NCBI GenBank assembly: GCA_030998015.1
Contig: JARWMV010000015.1
Span: 1-64,000 of the forward strand
DNA length: 64,000 nucleotides
From: Ceratorhiza oryzae-sativae
Taxonomy: Eukaryota; Basidiomycota; Agaricomycetes; Cantharellales; Ceratobasidiaceae
Direction: 5' to 3'
Shown: positions 33,389 to 46,262 of the stretch, in pieces
Numbering within the stretch: the first letter of the stretch is position 1
How the letters are laid out: every line of letters starts with the position of its first letter
Program-made: the position numbers and the translations under genes
Notes under the pieces: model-generated
Seen by the model: the letters and a program-made list of their open reading frames with translations, nothing else
What the model was told of the DNA's origin: nothing
Databases searched by the model: none

Positions 33389-34520
33389 GCCAGATTCTTT
33401 TGATTCCTGCTGTATTCTGACTTTTTGTTTGATTTCCGGTTGATTCTTGTCGCAAGCGGGATCAGGATAGCTTACTAAGATTGTTTCTGGGCCGTCCTAT
33501 TTCGGAATGGGTGTATGCTACTACTTGGCACATGCCACCACATCGCAAAAAATAACAACATCATGGATGGGAAGGGCCCTTCCATATTTGTCCGGACTCG
33601 CCTGACCAAATCTCACAGCATCCATACCGTTACACTCTCGGGAGTCCACGGGCGTGCATGCCACTCTCCGGTTGTAAGTGAGGTACCGAATGTGATCTGT
33701 GAGAGTGGATACCTATTTCGAAGGCACTTAAAGACGCGGTGAACCTAGTTTTCGCCTGAAGCACATGGAAAATACATCTATACATTGAGAGCAGCACTGG
33801 TTTGCGGGGTGTTGCGTGCCAGTTCATTGTGGGCTATGTTCAAGGTGGTGGAACAATTGTGTATTAGTCATACAATAAAAGAAAGCATATGTAAATAAAG
33901 AAAGCACTGAAGGGGCAATGTTGCAAAAGAGTCAACAAGCACAGTGATAAAACAGACAAATTCCTAGAAAATTCCAGCAATCACCAACACCTATAGCACC
34001 TGCCATGTTTAATCAAAATACATTGCTCAACATGTGAGTGAAACCTCTCAGGCAAAAGCCAAAAATCTAGCTAGCACAAAGTAGCACCACATGTCTACAT
34101 TTGCTTTTTAGCACTCACTAGGTCCTGAGTAGTGCAGCTACCAGCACTACCAGGTTCTGATGAGAACTAAAAAGCATACTTAGATGCTGGGCCTCTAGTT
34201 CATGCTAGTCAGATTCTTGGCTTTTGGCTGAGCTTAGGATATACAATGGTCAGCAGGGGAGTGAAAATCACTGGAAACAGCCCAAAAGCCCCTGCTACTG
34301 ACAGAAAACACCAAGCACAGCTGTAGGAAGTGTTAAATTACTGTTTTAAAAATTTTGGGAGTTTATGCAATGAGATACGATGGCAGAAACTGGCTGAGAG
34401 TGTGTATGGATAGTTTCTTGCATTTCTAAGTGTGCATGCCAGTAATCATGCTATATAACCTGCTGAATAATTTAGTTGTATGCACAACATCTATGCAAGC
34501 AGAACACATGCTACTACACC
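33389..34520. other. intergenic; transition into AT-rich repeat compartment
   Basis: No gene. From about 33840 on, CpG dinucleotides become very rare and the sequence looks like old repeat debris. Confidence 0.5.
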
Positions 34521-34689
34521 TGTTACAGGTCAGGGTACACTTGAATATCTATATCTTTAGCAAAGGTAGATACATTAGTATACACTAATTGTATTCAATG
34601 CTCCTTAGACTAGAGTAAGAAGGCTCAAAGTAGTTGCAATGCAATCAAGTAACACTCAAGGTAGTCTTAATCTTTCACAGTATAAACTA
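34521..34689 (-). repeat. fragment of the 1.3 kb LTR family, inverted
   Basis: It matches 61792-61960, the terminal part of the LTR family at 34690-35997 and 61792-63103 (starting TGTTACAGGTCAGGGTACAC), in reverse orientation. It stops exactly where the forward LTR copy at 34690 begins, so the two form a head-to-head join. Confidence 0.8.
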
Positions 34690-35997
34690 TGTTATGGATC
34701 ACTAACATTTTTCTATTATTTTAGTCTGCTCTGCCAACCTCAAGCCATGCCTCTGTAATTAATTTGTGAAATACTTGAATTTGTATGCACTCCAAATTGT
34801 ACTATTTTCTGTTCCATTAAATAGTACAAATTTCCTGCTTTCCAACGCATATTTCATTAAGTTTTTACAATAAGATCTCAGAGAGATACAGAGGTTGTGA
34901 TATTTCCTCTTATCAGGAGATATTGATTACAACATCACACTGCTCGTATCTCAGCAACCGCTTATGCTATCAAAGCGATCTTATGCTCTATCGATAGCTA
35001 ATCTTCGGCGGTATCTGCTGCCCGAAGATCGTCGCAATCCACCAGATCCTCGCACCGGAATGGCCTGAAGATCATTAGAATCTTACTGGTCCATCAATCA
35101 AGATCTAATGACTCCAGTGAGTCAGGAGAGCCTTCCTAATTGATCCAGAAGCTTCTCTGACTCACTTTATGACTCACTGAGATGTAGCCTCCATTCATTA
35201 CATGTATATACTATGATAATATGATCTAAAAACCAATAGCAGGTCTCAGATGCATCAAAGCCTTTGATCCACATCCTGTCTTTACTCTCTTATCCTATAC
35301 TGGGCTAGGGTGTACCCCAAGTATAGCAGTACCCTCTTTTGGTGATTGCACTGGCATGCATGTATCTATTTGGCTCTGGAATGCCCTCCTCAGGGTATAA
35401 AAGGACCTCCTCCAAGGCCCTTCCAGACCACCTCCTCCTCTTACTCAACCCAGACCAGTTATTGGCTTCTTTTCTCTTTCTATTTCTCTTGTCTGTGTGT
35501 GATTTCTTATATAACTAGTACTGAGGAACAAAGTACCATATTAGTTATATACTGTCTGATTCATTGTATCTTATATACAGAGATATATAAGGATACAATA
35601 TTGCCTGGTTGAGCATGACATTAAGTACCAGCTATTAGAGGAAATCTAAGTACCTGTAGCTGAGGAAGTACACACATTAGGCAGCCCGCCATCTATCCTA
35701 TAAGCTATCACTTAAGCCTAGTGTTGGGATTAGTATCAGTTAGTCCAAGCGACTAGGGCTGAACTACATTTAAGATATCTAAGGGAGCCTGACCATAGTA
35801 GTCTTGCTCTTTATATCTATAAACTAGTCAGTTTACACTGTGAAAGATTAAGACTACCTTGAGTGTTACTTGATCACATTGCAACTACTTTGAGCCTTCT
35901 TACTCTAGTCTAAGAAGTATTGAGTATGATTAGTGTATACTAACATATCTATGTTTGCTTAAGCTCTAGATATTCAAGTGTACCCTGACCTGTAACA
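34690..35997 (+). mobile_element. solo-type LTR, 1.3 kb family, copy 1
   Basis: It starts TGTTATGGATCAC and ends CCTGTAACA, the usual TG...CA ends in a TGTTA...TAACA palindrome. 1,308 bp. GGTATAAAAGG at 35395-35405 is a strong TATA box in the expected U3 position, with a pyrimidine-rich R/U5-like stretch after it. The second copy is 61792-63103 in the opposite direction. No target-site duplication at this copy. Many CpG sites of copy 2 read TG or CA here. Confidence 0.8.
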
Positions 35998-38900
35998 GGA
36001 CCTCAGCTTGCTTCATCTCATCCACCACAGGGACCTTGACCATATACTGTAGAATAGAGACATACAATAGATAGAAATAGACAACAGAACCAATGTAGCC
36101 ACTACTTAAGGAAGACCAAAGGATAGTAAACAGGGGGTCTTGACAACAGTGGCCACAGTACAAGACATGATTGCACTGCATGAATATCTGGAGAGTCTGG
36201 ATCAGTCACTGAATTTTTGGGGTATCTTGTGCATATAATATGGTCTTGTCTATTTGAATGGATAATCTCAACTTTAGCAGTTATGGTAAAATACATCAGG
36301 AAAACCCCCCTGAATTATTAATGTAAATAACAGAGAATAATAGTCTATAAACCAGTTGCAAGAATTGCTGACCCCCCCTTTTAATACCTACAATAAATGG
36401 TGGGGGGGTGTTGATTATAGGCAATAACTGTGGATAAACCAGGATTATAGCAATAACACAATTTGAAATTCCCCAAAATTAGCACCAAAGTGCTTCCAGT
36501 GAAAAGAGGGCAGGAGCAAGGACCACATTCAGCTCCTGGCTTAACACTGTGCTATGGGAAGCATGGGCTGGGAGGTTGCCAGGTTTATTAAAACTGGATT
36601 TCACAAATTGCCTATAATTACTTATAATCTGTGAAATTTAGGTTTTAAATAACCCAGTTTTTCCTGATGTAACTGGCCTTTATTTTGCCTACCATGCACC
36701 CAATTTTTTGAGGGTAGGAAATTAATCATAATTGCCTGTGTAGTGTTTCTGAATTGTGTCAGTCAAGTGGTCATTGACAGAGTGGTCAATCCCCACTATT
36801 GGAGCCAACTGCTGCCACACAAGGTACATAACCCTCCTCCAAGTCATTGCTCACCTATCCACCTGATTCCTGCTAGTTCTGAGGTGTTGAGATTGAATTC
36901 ACTGATGAAGCCTTGGATGGGTTTGTTTGAGCTTGCGCAGCTGCTGGCCCAGGCAATTGTACACTGGCATGGGAGGGATCTACACCTGAAAGTTTGAAGC
37001 AGTTGATATGGGGTACCATTAAGGCAAGTCTTACTTCAACACTTGTATTACAATCATTACTTTACTAGCAGCTTGTCTGTAGGCAGCCTATGATTACAAA
37101 AAAGCACTTGGGGCAAATGCTGATTTTGGATCATCTGATGTTCATGGTAAGTCTTGTGATACAATTCCCAGGTTCAGAGCATGTTAAAAATGCCTCAAAA
37201 GCTCTACTACTAGATAGAATGTACTACCTGGCAAATTAGCCCAATTTGGCCAACAACCTGCTGATGACCAAATCATCCAAAGCAGCATCCACCCTGGCAC
37301 CATCAAGCAATCTCCCTGATTCAGCCACCTCTTTCCCTGCACTACAAAAAAGAAACCACCTAAAGTTAGGTGTCAGTTAACACCTAATGCCAATGTCACT
37401 ATAGTACATACCCCTAATTCTGACCTCCTAATTCCAACTCCCCTCATTCTGACCCCTAATCCCAACCCCTTATTCCAATCCCCTAAGTCTGGTCTTCTAA
37501 ATCCAATCTCCTAAATCCTCAGGATGTAGGTGTATGCATGGAAGGTGAGTCTTAAACCAGTGCAACAGACATGAGGAAAAGATAATGAATTAGTTATTTA
37601 CTACATTTGAAGCCTCTCCTGGCTTGAGCTCAAGCTGCTCTGATCAATAATTGCCCATTCTCCTCCTGGTTTGACACCTTGAGTCTTGACACGTCTGCCC
37701 ATGTGCTTTACTGCCATTATGTCAAGAATGAACAATTGTCTGAGTTTTGTATGTGTCATTTGTTTGATTGTAGTGCTGCTGTATGCTTATTTTGCTGTGG
37801 TTTTATGGGCAAGGACATGTGTTTGTCTGTTGTCAATGCTGAAAGAAGGGTCAGCCAGTAGGACAAGTGCAACAATAAAGTCAAGGCATCCATAGCCAGT
37901 CACTTCAACCATTTCTGTTGGCTCTTGTGGTTGGCTGGTGTTCCTGTTGACTTGTCACATAAACTGCAATATGCTAATAGATAGAACACCATAATCTGAT
38001 TAACCTCACCCAAACAAACAAACTATTACAACTACTGTGAGACAATAGGGCATTTGCTACATGAGCACTTCAAATACAATCCCCTCAGTTGTCAATTTGG
38101 AGATTTCCCCAATAATTACCTTGTTGAGAAGCAACATAGAACCATTAATTAAGCATCCTATTGGGGCTGAATTTGCAGTGAAAATGCACAACATATTGAA
38201 TGGATGTTTTGGGTGAGCTGGAACCTAGAGAGGCAGGGGAGCAAAGAGCCATTTCAGAATCTAGCAAGGCATATCAATCACAAGACTACAGATATGAATC
38301 ACTTAAGTTCTTTGCAAATATGCTCCATGCAACTTGTTTGTACTGGTAGATCCACTTTTCCAAAATAAATAAATAAAATAACTTGCTGGTTCACATATAG
38401 TCTATGTGATCTTCATTTGACCCATCTGTGTTAGCTCTAGAGTTCTCATCTGATTCAATTTATTTGGCAGCATACAGGTTATCAATACAAGGCTCTAGTT
38501 CAGCTTGTTCAGAGAGACGGCGTGCTCAAGACTCTTCACAAAGATATCAATAGATTTGTCATTTACACCAGTGTTCACCACAGCTGCAAGAGTAAGTACT
38601 TTTTCCAATCTTAGAACCTTGTGTACTAGAGATGGACTCAGAGATAGACCCAGAGTTATTGACACAATCCATTGTGGCAAGTAATGACAAGCCAACTTGG
38701 CAATATCAGTTGCGCATGCAGTCATGTGAGTATGCAATTTGCAATCCATCCTGCCTCCATTGTCAATCCCAACCTGCTTGCAACCACAACCTCCTCCTGT
38801 TCTTGACTGACAGCACCCTGAGACCTACTAAAAAAATAAAACCATAAATAATAAAACCTGCTATGAATTGATTTGCTAATAGTTTAACCACTCATTTTGG

Positions 38901-39019
38901 CTCCTTGTGGTTCTTGATGATCAGTCACATGTGATTGTTGTGAGCCTAGATTCATCACTAGCCAAAATGAAGACTAACATACCTTTATAGCTGCTGTCCA
39001 AAATCAGTATTGAGACTAT
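35998..39019. other. AT-rich repeat debris, no gene recognised
   Basis: Very few CpG. No reading frame above about 85 codons and no retroelement protein motif recognised. Probably old, methylation-mutated transposon sequence. Confidence 0.5.
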
Positions 39020-39381
39020 TGTCAACAACAACAAGTCAGGCAACAAGGATGATGATAAGAAAAGAACTTGTATTCGATGAGAGGTCAAGTTCTTGAGGAG
39101 TCCTCTGCAAACTTGACCTGGTTTATATACATGATACAAGCCACATTGTAACAAACAAGTCCATACAGTGAGTCATGACTGATAAGAGATAGAAGCAACT
39201 GCAGAGCTGTGGAATTTCACATCAGAGTTGAAATACATCTTGGTCATTGGTCTGGAACATCCTTTGAGTCACATGACACAGATATACCATAAAAGGCAAG
39301 TATGTTTTGAAAATCATCTCATAAAATGTAATAAATCAAGAAAATATTATAGAATGGATATATGCATGTCAGTTTGTGACA
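39020..39381 (-). repeat. 3' LTR of a minus-strand Ty3 element
   Basis: It is followed at 39382-39395 by a C-rich tract that is the polypurine tract read on the minus strand. The ends are TGTC...GACA. It is about 362 bp and closely matches the solo LTR at 57315-57689. Confidence 0.8.
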
Positions 39382-39460
39382 CTTCCCCCCTTCAAGGCAC
39401 AGGGGTTGTGGGGTGCCTTTGGATGTGACTTGACATAGTCAGCCATGAGTTCTGGTGTGT

Positions 39461-41303
39461 TCACCAGGTCATTGTAAGTAAACCATTGTCACTCGTCATA
39501 TCCAAGCCATTTGATTTGAAGACATTAGACCTTTTGTTGTATTGCAACTTTATTATCTGTTCAACTTCAAATTCTCCTTCCCCTTCAGGAGTTACCACAG
39601 GTGGTGGTGGGGAAACCTGATGTCCATAGGGGTTGTCTTTATATTTGGTCAGGAGTGAAATATGAAATACTGGGTGTATTTTCATGGTCATTGGCAAATC
39701 CAGTTTGAAGGCATGAGTGCCATGTTGTGCTACCACCTTGAATGGTCCAACTCTCTTGTGGGCCAGTTTCCTGGAAGCCTGTTGTGTCTGTATGTTCTTG
39801 GTGTCAAGCCAGACTTTGTCTCCAACCTTAATGGCTTCTGGGGCCCAATGTTTCTGGTCATAATATTCTTTGACCCTCTGGTTTGCTATTTCCAGAGCAG
39901 CCTTAAGTTCGTCATGACCCTTTTGGAGCCATTCTGCATGGTTGTCTGCTAAGGGGAGTTTTTGTCCCTCCCTGTCCCCAACTGCCAGTCTTGGATGGAA
40001 ACCATAGTTTGCAAAGAATGGTGATTTGCCAGTTGAGGCATTGACACCATTATTGTAGGCAAATTCAGCCAAGGGTAAGAGTGAGACCCAGTCGTCCTGC
40101 CGATCTGATATGTAGTGTCTGATGTACCCTTCTACTACTTGGTTAGCCCTTTCAGACTGGCCATCTGTTTGAGGGTGATATGCTGTAGAGTAAGAAGGTT
40201 TTATATCCAGCTGTTTGTACAAGTGCCTTAGGAATTTGGATGTGAAGTTGGGGTCACAGTCTGAAATTGTTTTCCATGGTAATCTGCGGAGTTTCCATAC
40301 ATAAGTTAGGAACAAGTTTGCACAATCCATAGCGCTGGCTTCTGATTGACATGGGATAAAATGGACCATTTTTGTCAGCTGGTCAACAACTGTAAATATG
40401 GCATCAAACCCTTCTGACAGGGGTAGCCCAGTGATCAGGTCATAGGTGATTTCCTCCCAAGGCTTTTCTGGTGCTGGTATTGGGTTTAAGAGCCCTGGGG
40501 GGAACTTGGTTGCTGCGCTTGTTCCTGATACAGGATTTGCAATGTGTGACATATTCGTTGACTGATTTTTTCATTGATGACCATGCGTATTTGTGGTTTA
40601 ACAGTTCATATGTTCTGAACTGCCCTGGGTGTCCTGCCACTAGGTTATCATGACAACTTTTGATGACCAGCTTGTGGAGTTCTTTATTATTTGGGACATA
40701 GATTTGGCCCTTGTATCATAAAAGTCCTTCATCCCATTCCCAATTTTTGACCTTCTCATTGTCATCTAAGGCTTTCAGCACTTTTGATAGGTGCTCATCC
40801 CCTGGGATAGCATCTCTAATGAGTTGTTCCAGGTCATGGTCCAGTGTGATTGCTTGTAGCCACAATGATTTTAGCTCCAAAAATTGGTTTTGTGCAAGCA
40901 GAGCTTGGCTCTCACTCCCCTCTTTAGGGATGTGCCTTGACAGCCTAGAGAGTATGTCTGCCTGGCCATTCTTTGCCCCTTCAATGTATAGAATCTTGAA
41001 TTCAAATCTGGATAGGAACTTGTGCCATTGTGTGACTCAGCCATTCAGTGGCTGATTTGTCTTCCAATACTCCAAATTTTTGTGATAACAAACAATGTTT
41101 ACTGGGTGTTCAGCCCCTTCTAGCAAGTGACACCAGTGTTTGAGGGCCTTTATAATTGCCAGCATTTCTTTGTTGTAGATATCATAGTTCCTTTCTGCTG
41201 GAACCATAGCTTTGGAGTAGTAGGAGATTGGGTGGAGCATTCTGTCTTCTCCGTATTGCAATAGTACAGCACCTGTGGCATAGCCTGAGGCATCTATTTC
41301 CAA
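39461..41303 (-). pseudogene. Ty3 pol remnant: RNase H, integrase, chromodomain-region tail
   Basis: 41037-41303 holds the RNase H part (EIDASGYATGAVLLQYG and DIYNKEMLAI). 40440-40640 holds the zinc-binding N-terminus of integrase (HPGQFRTYELLNHKYAWSSM with C-x2-C). 39461-40552 holds the integrase core with TVVDQLTKM (first Asp), KTISDCDPNF (second Asp, where most relatives have RGPNF) and HPQTDGQSERANQ (Glu kept). A chromodomain-like start EGEFEVEQIIK follows, with the C-terminal part lost. Frames are interrupted between the pieces. Not functional. Confidence 0.85.
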
Positions 41304-41510
41304 AATAAATGGTTTATTAGGCTCTGGCTGAATTAGGAGGGGGGCTTCCTTTAGTTTCTGCTTCAGTAAGTTCCATGCCCAATCCCTCTCCTCTGTCCAT
41401 TCCCACTTTACATCCTTCTTGACTAATTCATAAAGACATTTTGTAATTTTTGAAAAGTCCTTTATGAAGTGCCTTAACCAGTTTGCAAATCCCAGCCCTT
41501 CACAAGAGGC

Positions 41511-43418
41511 TCACCAGCATACACAAATTTCATTTCCCTGGTGAGGGTGATGAGGATGAGACATACAAAGACATGAGGATGTACAATGGCATCGAGGGTC
41601 AGACAACGAGTGGATATCCACTTGCACAAATGTGATCCCTTAGTTTCAGTCCAAAGATAGTTTTATTATCAATTGATTTAATGCATTGTCTCTGTACCAT
41701 ATTAAGAGAATATTTATAAAACCTCATTATCTAATTTGTTAGTTTTTGTTAATAAGGTCAGGAGCAATGAGACGTAGCTTGTGGAGAATGCATCAATGTC
41801 CAGGGCCAACAGCATACCGATCACGTACCCCGCCCCCCTACATGTGTATCTTATTCCACTTCTCACCATCTTTTTTCTTCTTTGTTCCTCCGAGCGGTTT
41901 GACCTTGCGTTGACGTAGCTCGTTAAATATGTATTTAAAAGCATACTGATCTCGTGACACTATTGAACATACCCGGCACTCAAAATTGATATAACATCCA
42001 TCTTGACATGCTACATGGACAGCAACCACTGGGGAATTTCCTCTTCAAGGACTGGATAATTATACTGAGTTGCAGTGGAAGAAGGAAAGACGCAGTCAAT
42101 TGCCATTGTTCTCATAAGTAGATCAATCGTTTCTCGACACAACGGCCGGGGAAACCGTGGAATGGGTGGCGGGCTATATGCGTTGGAATACGAGACTTGT
42201 AGGACCTGGTTCAACAGCAGCTCTCGTTAAAACTTTTATTATAGCTTTTATATGCAATATAGTATCTTACACACATAATCCACTAGCTATAACAATATGG
42301 ATGGGCGTGATTGTGGCGAGAGGGGAGAAACAGTTGAGGGCGGTTTTCAGGTCACTCATTCGGGCCAGATCGACCCCAAAGAGAATAATATATCTTGCAG
42401 CACTAGGCCGTGCGAGCATAACGGAAACATCTATGTGTGTTTGTATGTGCTCTGGCTGGGGGAAATGGGCACCGGAAAACACTGTTTTCGGCGTTTTTAG
42501 ATGAAGCACCCCATAAAGGTCGCATTAAGGCATTCATATCTCACACACACATAGGTTCTCACTATGCTCGTACCGCATATCATGAATGTTGGAAGCCCCA
42601 GGTGGCTATGCGCATGTAGCCATGTGATTCTTTCTTTTTGCATACATATTTCAAGACCTAAACGAACGCAATGGTCGAACCGGTCAAACATACCAAACGA
42701 GACAAGCGAGTAGTGCCAGGACACAAAGGGGCGAAAGGGGGACAGAGGTCAAATGGCCAATGGGCGTACTCAAGACGGAGCGTGGTCACGAAGACAAACA
42801 GAAAAAGTCATGTGACTCGTATCGTTGTATATACACATCATAGCGGGAAATATTACCGAGAGAGATTTCACCTAACCACCATGTAGGCCGCCCACTAACT
42901 CGAATTTAACAATTGACTCGATTGCAGGACCAACCGTGGAGCGGCTAAATCAGAAGGTTGATTTATGGACTTATCGTGTGAATGCACTCAACCTGCCGCT
43001 GATGCTTTTTAAGTGATTTGAATGTTTCAATGTATGACTTAGCATGATTTTCTCATATTTTTTAGTAGCATTGCTTTCCGCCAATTCCTTTTTTGGTAGC
43101 ACCTCCTGGATGTTCGATGGCTGATTATATAACCAATCGTTGTGCAAGTTAGTTAATTCGATACTCGGCTCGACACTATTCTTAGCGGTTGGTCTCTTGT
43201 GTAGTGGCTTCGGCAATCTACTGGAAAAATGACTGCAGGGTCGAAGCATTTTGGACACGCGGTTGGTGGATCGACAACGTGTCGGCCTGCCTTGCCAGCT
43301 GGAAGGTGCGTGGCATCCGGCCATCTCATAAATAGATCAAAGTTGGCTATTTGCAGTGTCTCCCCACAATCTATATCAGCCTTGTCTTTCTACCGTTCCA
43401 ACGTCGCCAGAAGCAAGG
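41511..43418. other. start of CpG-normal island; no secure gene
   Basis: CpG returns from about 41570. Apart from the uncertain frame at 41838-42214 I see no exon chain. Confidence 0.45.
41838..42214 (-). pseudogene. unidentified two-frame remnant
   Basis: Two minus frames overlap at about 42011-42029. The first gives a 67-residue start (42214) ending EEEIPQWLLSM, the second continues VACQDGCYINFECRVCSIV to a Lys-rich end (41838). No clean intron joins them, so a frameshift or a gene scrap is likely. No family recognised. Confidence 0.3.
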
Positions 43419-46115
43419 ATGACTACCCCAGAGAGCACGGATATGTGCATGTAAGTACTGAATACTTGGGCTTGAATGCCTACGGCGAGTTAACCCGACG
43501 TAGTAGCCTCGATGAACCTGTGTGAGGCGATTCGTCCTAGAAAACGCACTGGTTCTGAATAATTTCGCTTCCAGCGATCCAGCGCCCAAACTCTTTGCCC
43601 TTGTTATAGGAATCAACGAATATCCCGAGCTCAAATCTCTCAACGGTGCCGTATCTGATGCACGGTCCGTAGTGGATTACCTTCGCATGTTATCCGTACC
43701 CAATGAGCACATCGTGGAGCTATACGACGAGCGGGCCACTCGATTCGCCATCATCAATCAATTTCAGCAACTCGCGGATGACCAACGAATCGGATTCGGT
43801 GACGCTATTTTGGTGTATTTTGCGGGACACGGGTGTGAAATCGACGCCCCACAGGGGTGGGAAAGCAACAATAAAAAAATTCAAGGCTTGGTACCATTCG
43901 ACGTAAAGACTCTAAACGAGAGGGGCCAATACATCGAGGTTATTCCTGACCTCACAATTGCTTCCTTGCTCGACGAAATAGCGGAAAGTAAGGGGAACAA
44001 CATCGTGGGTGCATTTTGGGCTACTAGGGCTTTGGGTCTGACAAAATCTATGAGGTAGACAGTTATTTTCGATTCTTGCTACTCCGCAAGCGGGACACGA
44101 GCCCACGGGGAAGATTCGGACACTCTCGCTAGGGTTGTGGAATCAAAATATTTACCACCATTGTCCTCCGCGACTGACAAAGATATCATATACTATTCGG
44201 CTCCTTCGATCCGAACATCAATCACTCCTGCTACTTTTATCCATCGAGCCCTACGGTCTCATGTTCTTCTGGCAGCTTGTGGTTCCACCGAGGTGGCTTG
44301 GGAACGCAGTGGTAGAGGCGAATTCACCACAGCCTTGTTGTCAATCCTAAAAGCTTCAAGTCCGGATAGTTTAACATATATGGAGCTAATGGATAAGCTT
44401 CCCCCAATAAAGCAGTAGGTCCCAGATCCTGTGTTCCGCTACCATTCTCTGCAAATTCCTGAACTTCTACCTAGCCGGGGGAAGCGCACCACCGCCTAAT
44501 TAAACTTCGGAGCGCTCAATAGGTCCCAGTAGCGTGGGAAGCTGGTGCTACTCTGGATCTAGTGCGCGCTCCAAGGGTTACTTAGAGGCATGGAACTAAT
44601 TCGCGCTAGTTGGACTTTTGGCTTTTGGCAGCGTCCCTTGATATCCTAACCCATGCGTTTCAGGCAAAACCCCCAGTGCGAGGGATCCAATAAATCTCGC
44701 ATTATATTCAACAAGAAACTTGCTTGGGCAAGCCCGAATATGAGCCGAGTTGAGATTGGTAACGGCATTCTCAAGCTCCAGGCCGGCTTTGTTCAAGGGG
44801 TGACCCAGGGCGCGAAATTTGATATTTATCAACGACACGCAGTTGACGCCTCCAATCCCTGCTGGCCACTCTTGAAGTCACGGCCACCCAGACGTTCCAC
44901 TCGATCCTAGGTTCGATCAATTGTCTGCCCGAGTTGAAAAATCCGGCATATGCCCGTCAAGTGGGTTTCGGGCATGGTCACAGCATTCGTGTCCATGTTT
45001 CTTCCAAACTCCAGGATAGACTACAAGGTGATCCTGAATGGCAATCGGATTTACTTTCGGGTAATCCAGAATTGGGCGTTCGTCCGGCCCCCAATCCAAA
45101 CGAAGCAGACGTTTGCGTGGATGTCACACCCGAGGACCGAGTCACATTTGATACACGCAACCAAATAGCAAATAACTACGGCGTAACTCGGCTCTCACAC
45201 ACAACTCCCATAGTCGTGAAACAAATTCTCAATGTGCTACGCTGTGCTGCCGCCTGGGCTTGGCATGTAGGTCGAGTTAATCCCAAGTCCCCATTAGGGA
45301 ATAAAGTACGAATCGAGCTGTATCGGGTCGAAGAAGATCTGACGCGCTGGAACCACGAGGGGCGACGACCACTGATCAAAATTGGAGAGAATCTTAACAA
45401 ATCGGGGGTCGTTAATATCGTGCCCAACCCTTCCCACTATTACGGTTACCGAATCGTAAATGATTCTAAGTTAGACCTATACCCCTACCTCTTCTACTTC
45501 GACGCAAATATGTTGAATATCGGTAGGTGCATCTGCGCTTCATCAACGAAATCAAATGATTTACATTCCCTAGAGCCTTACTACCTCGGCCCTACTCCCG
45601 GCGCCGGTGAGATTGACGCACCTCTGCCCCGAGAGGGAAGCTTATCGATAGGGTACGGATCTGGTGGGGAGATCCCACGCGCATACTACCTTGGAGACAA
45701 TGAAGACATGGATTTGGGCGTCATCAAGCTGTTTGTGGCGACACGCCCAATCAACTTTGGGCTCATTCAGCAGGGCTCTCCGTTTGAGGACGGTGGGAGG
45801 AGAAGCGAACGAAAAGTTGCTATTAAATCCAGGCTAGCGAATGTCGAGTTATGGGACACTCAAAACCTGATTCTTGCTCAGTACCGCAAACTCCCGGAAT
45901 CGCTCGGGCACTCCGGCGGATATGAACCGCCAGAGGAACATGAGGTTATGGGCATGACGAATTCATCACAGATCAGTATGGAGGTACCAGGACCTCTTGT
46001 GCCATCTGGTGCTTTTCAACTCCCGAGCATCTTGAACGAAAAATATGGCATCTTGATCCTGTTGTTGTTAATCGTCATATTTTCCGTGGGACATTCAAAC
46101 TCTCCACCGATATAG
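43419..46115 (+). CDS. caspase-domain (C14) protein with C-terminal membrane anchor; one frameshift
   Basis: Exons read at 43419..43450, 43575..44004, 44059..44414 and 44664..46115. The caspase fold is in exons 2-3: LFALVIGINEY, then the catalytic His in YFAGHGCEI and the catalytic Cys in TVIFDSCYSASGTR. The C-terminal half is a conserved fungal extension that repeats in the pseudogene at 46263. The protein ends with a hydrophobic span (YGILILLLLIVIFSV) and a short polar tail, so it looks tail-anchored. One base is missing near 44858 in a CCC run: the frame before it and the frame from LLATLEV on are both clearly coding. The third intron is long (249 nt). Related genes are numerous in Rhizoctonia-like fungi; the role is probably regulated proteolysis in stress or self/non-self death, an inference. 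Confidence 0.8.
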
Positions 46116-46262
46116 CTTCTAACGCTATAAACCGACTGCAGTGTGTCACATCTCTACACATTGTTCCAGTCATACTGTAGAATGATATTGTTTGCGTTGT
46201 ACAAGCAGGACAGTTACTATGTGCCAAACCCTCCTCATGGCTAGGCTCCGAGCTACTTCAGT

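Larger units (their letters stand above)
39020..41510 (-). mobile_element. 5'-truncated Ty3/gypsy chromovirus-type retrotransposon
   Basis: The 3' LTR and polypurine tract are present at the left. The rest of pol runs leftward in element sense: reverse transcriptase/RNase H end near 41510, then integrase. The sequence stops near 41510 without gag, protease or a 5' LTR. Several stops break the frame. Confidence 0.8.
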
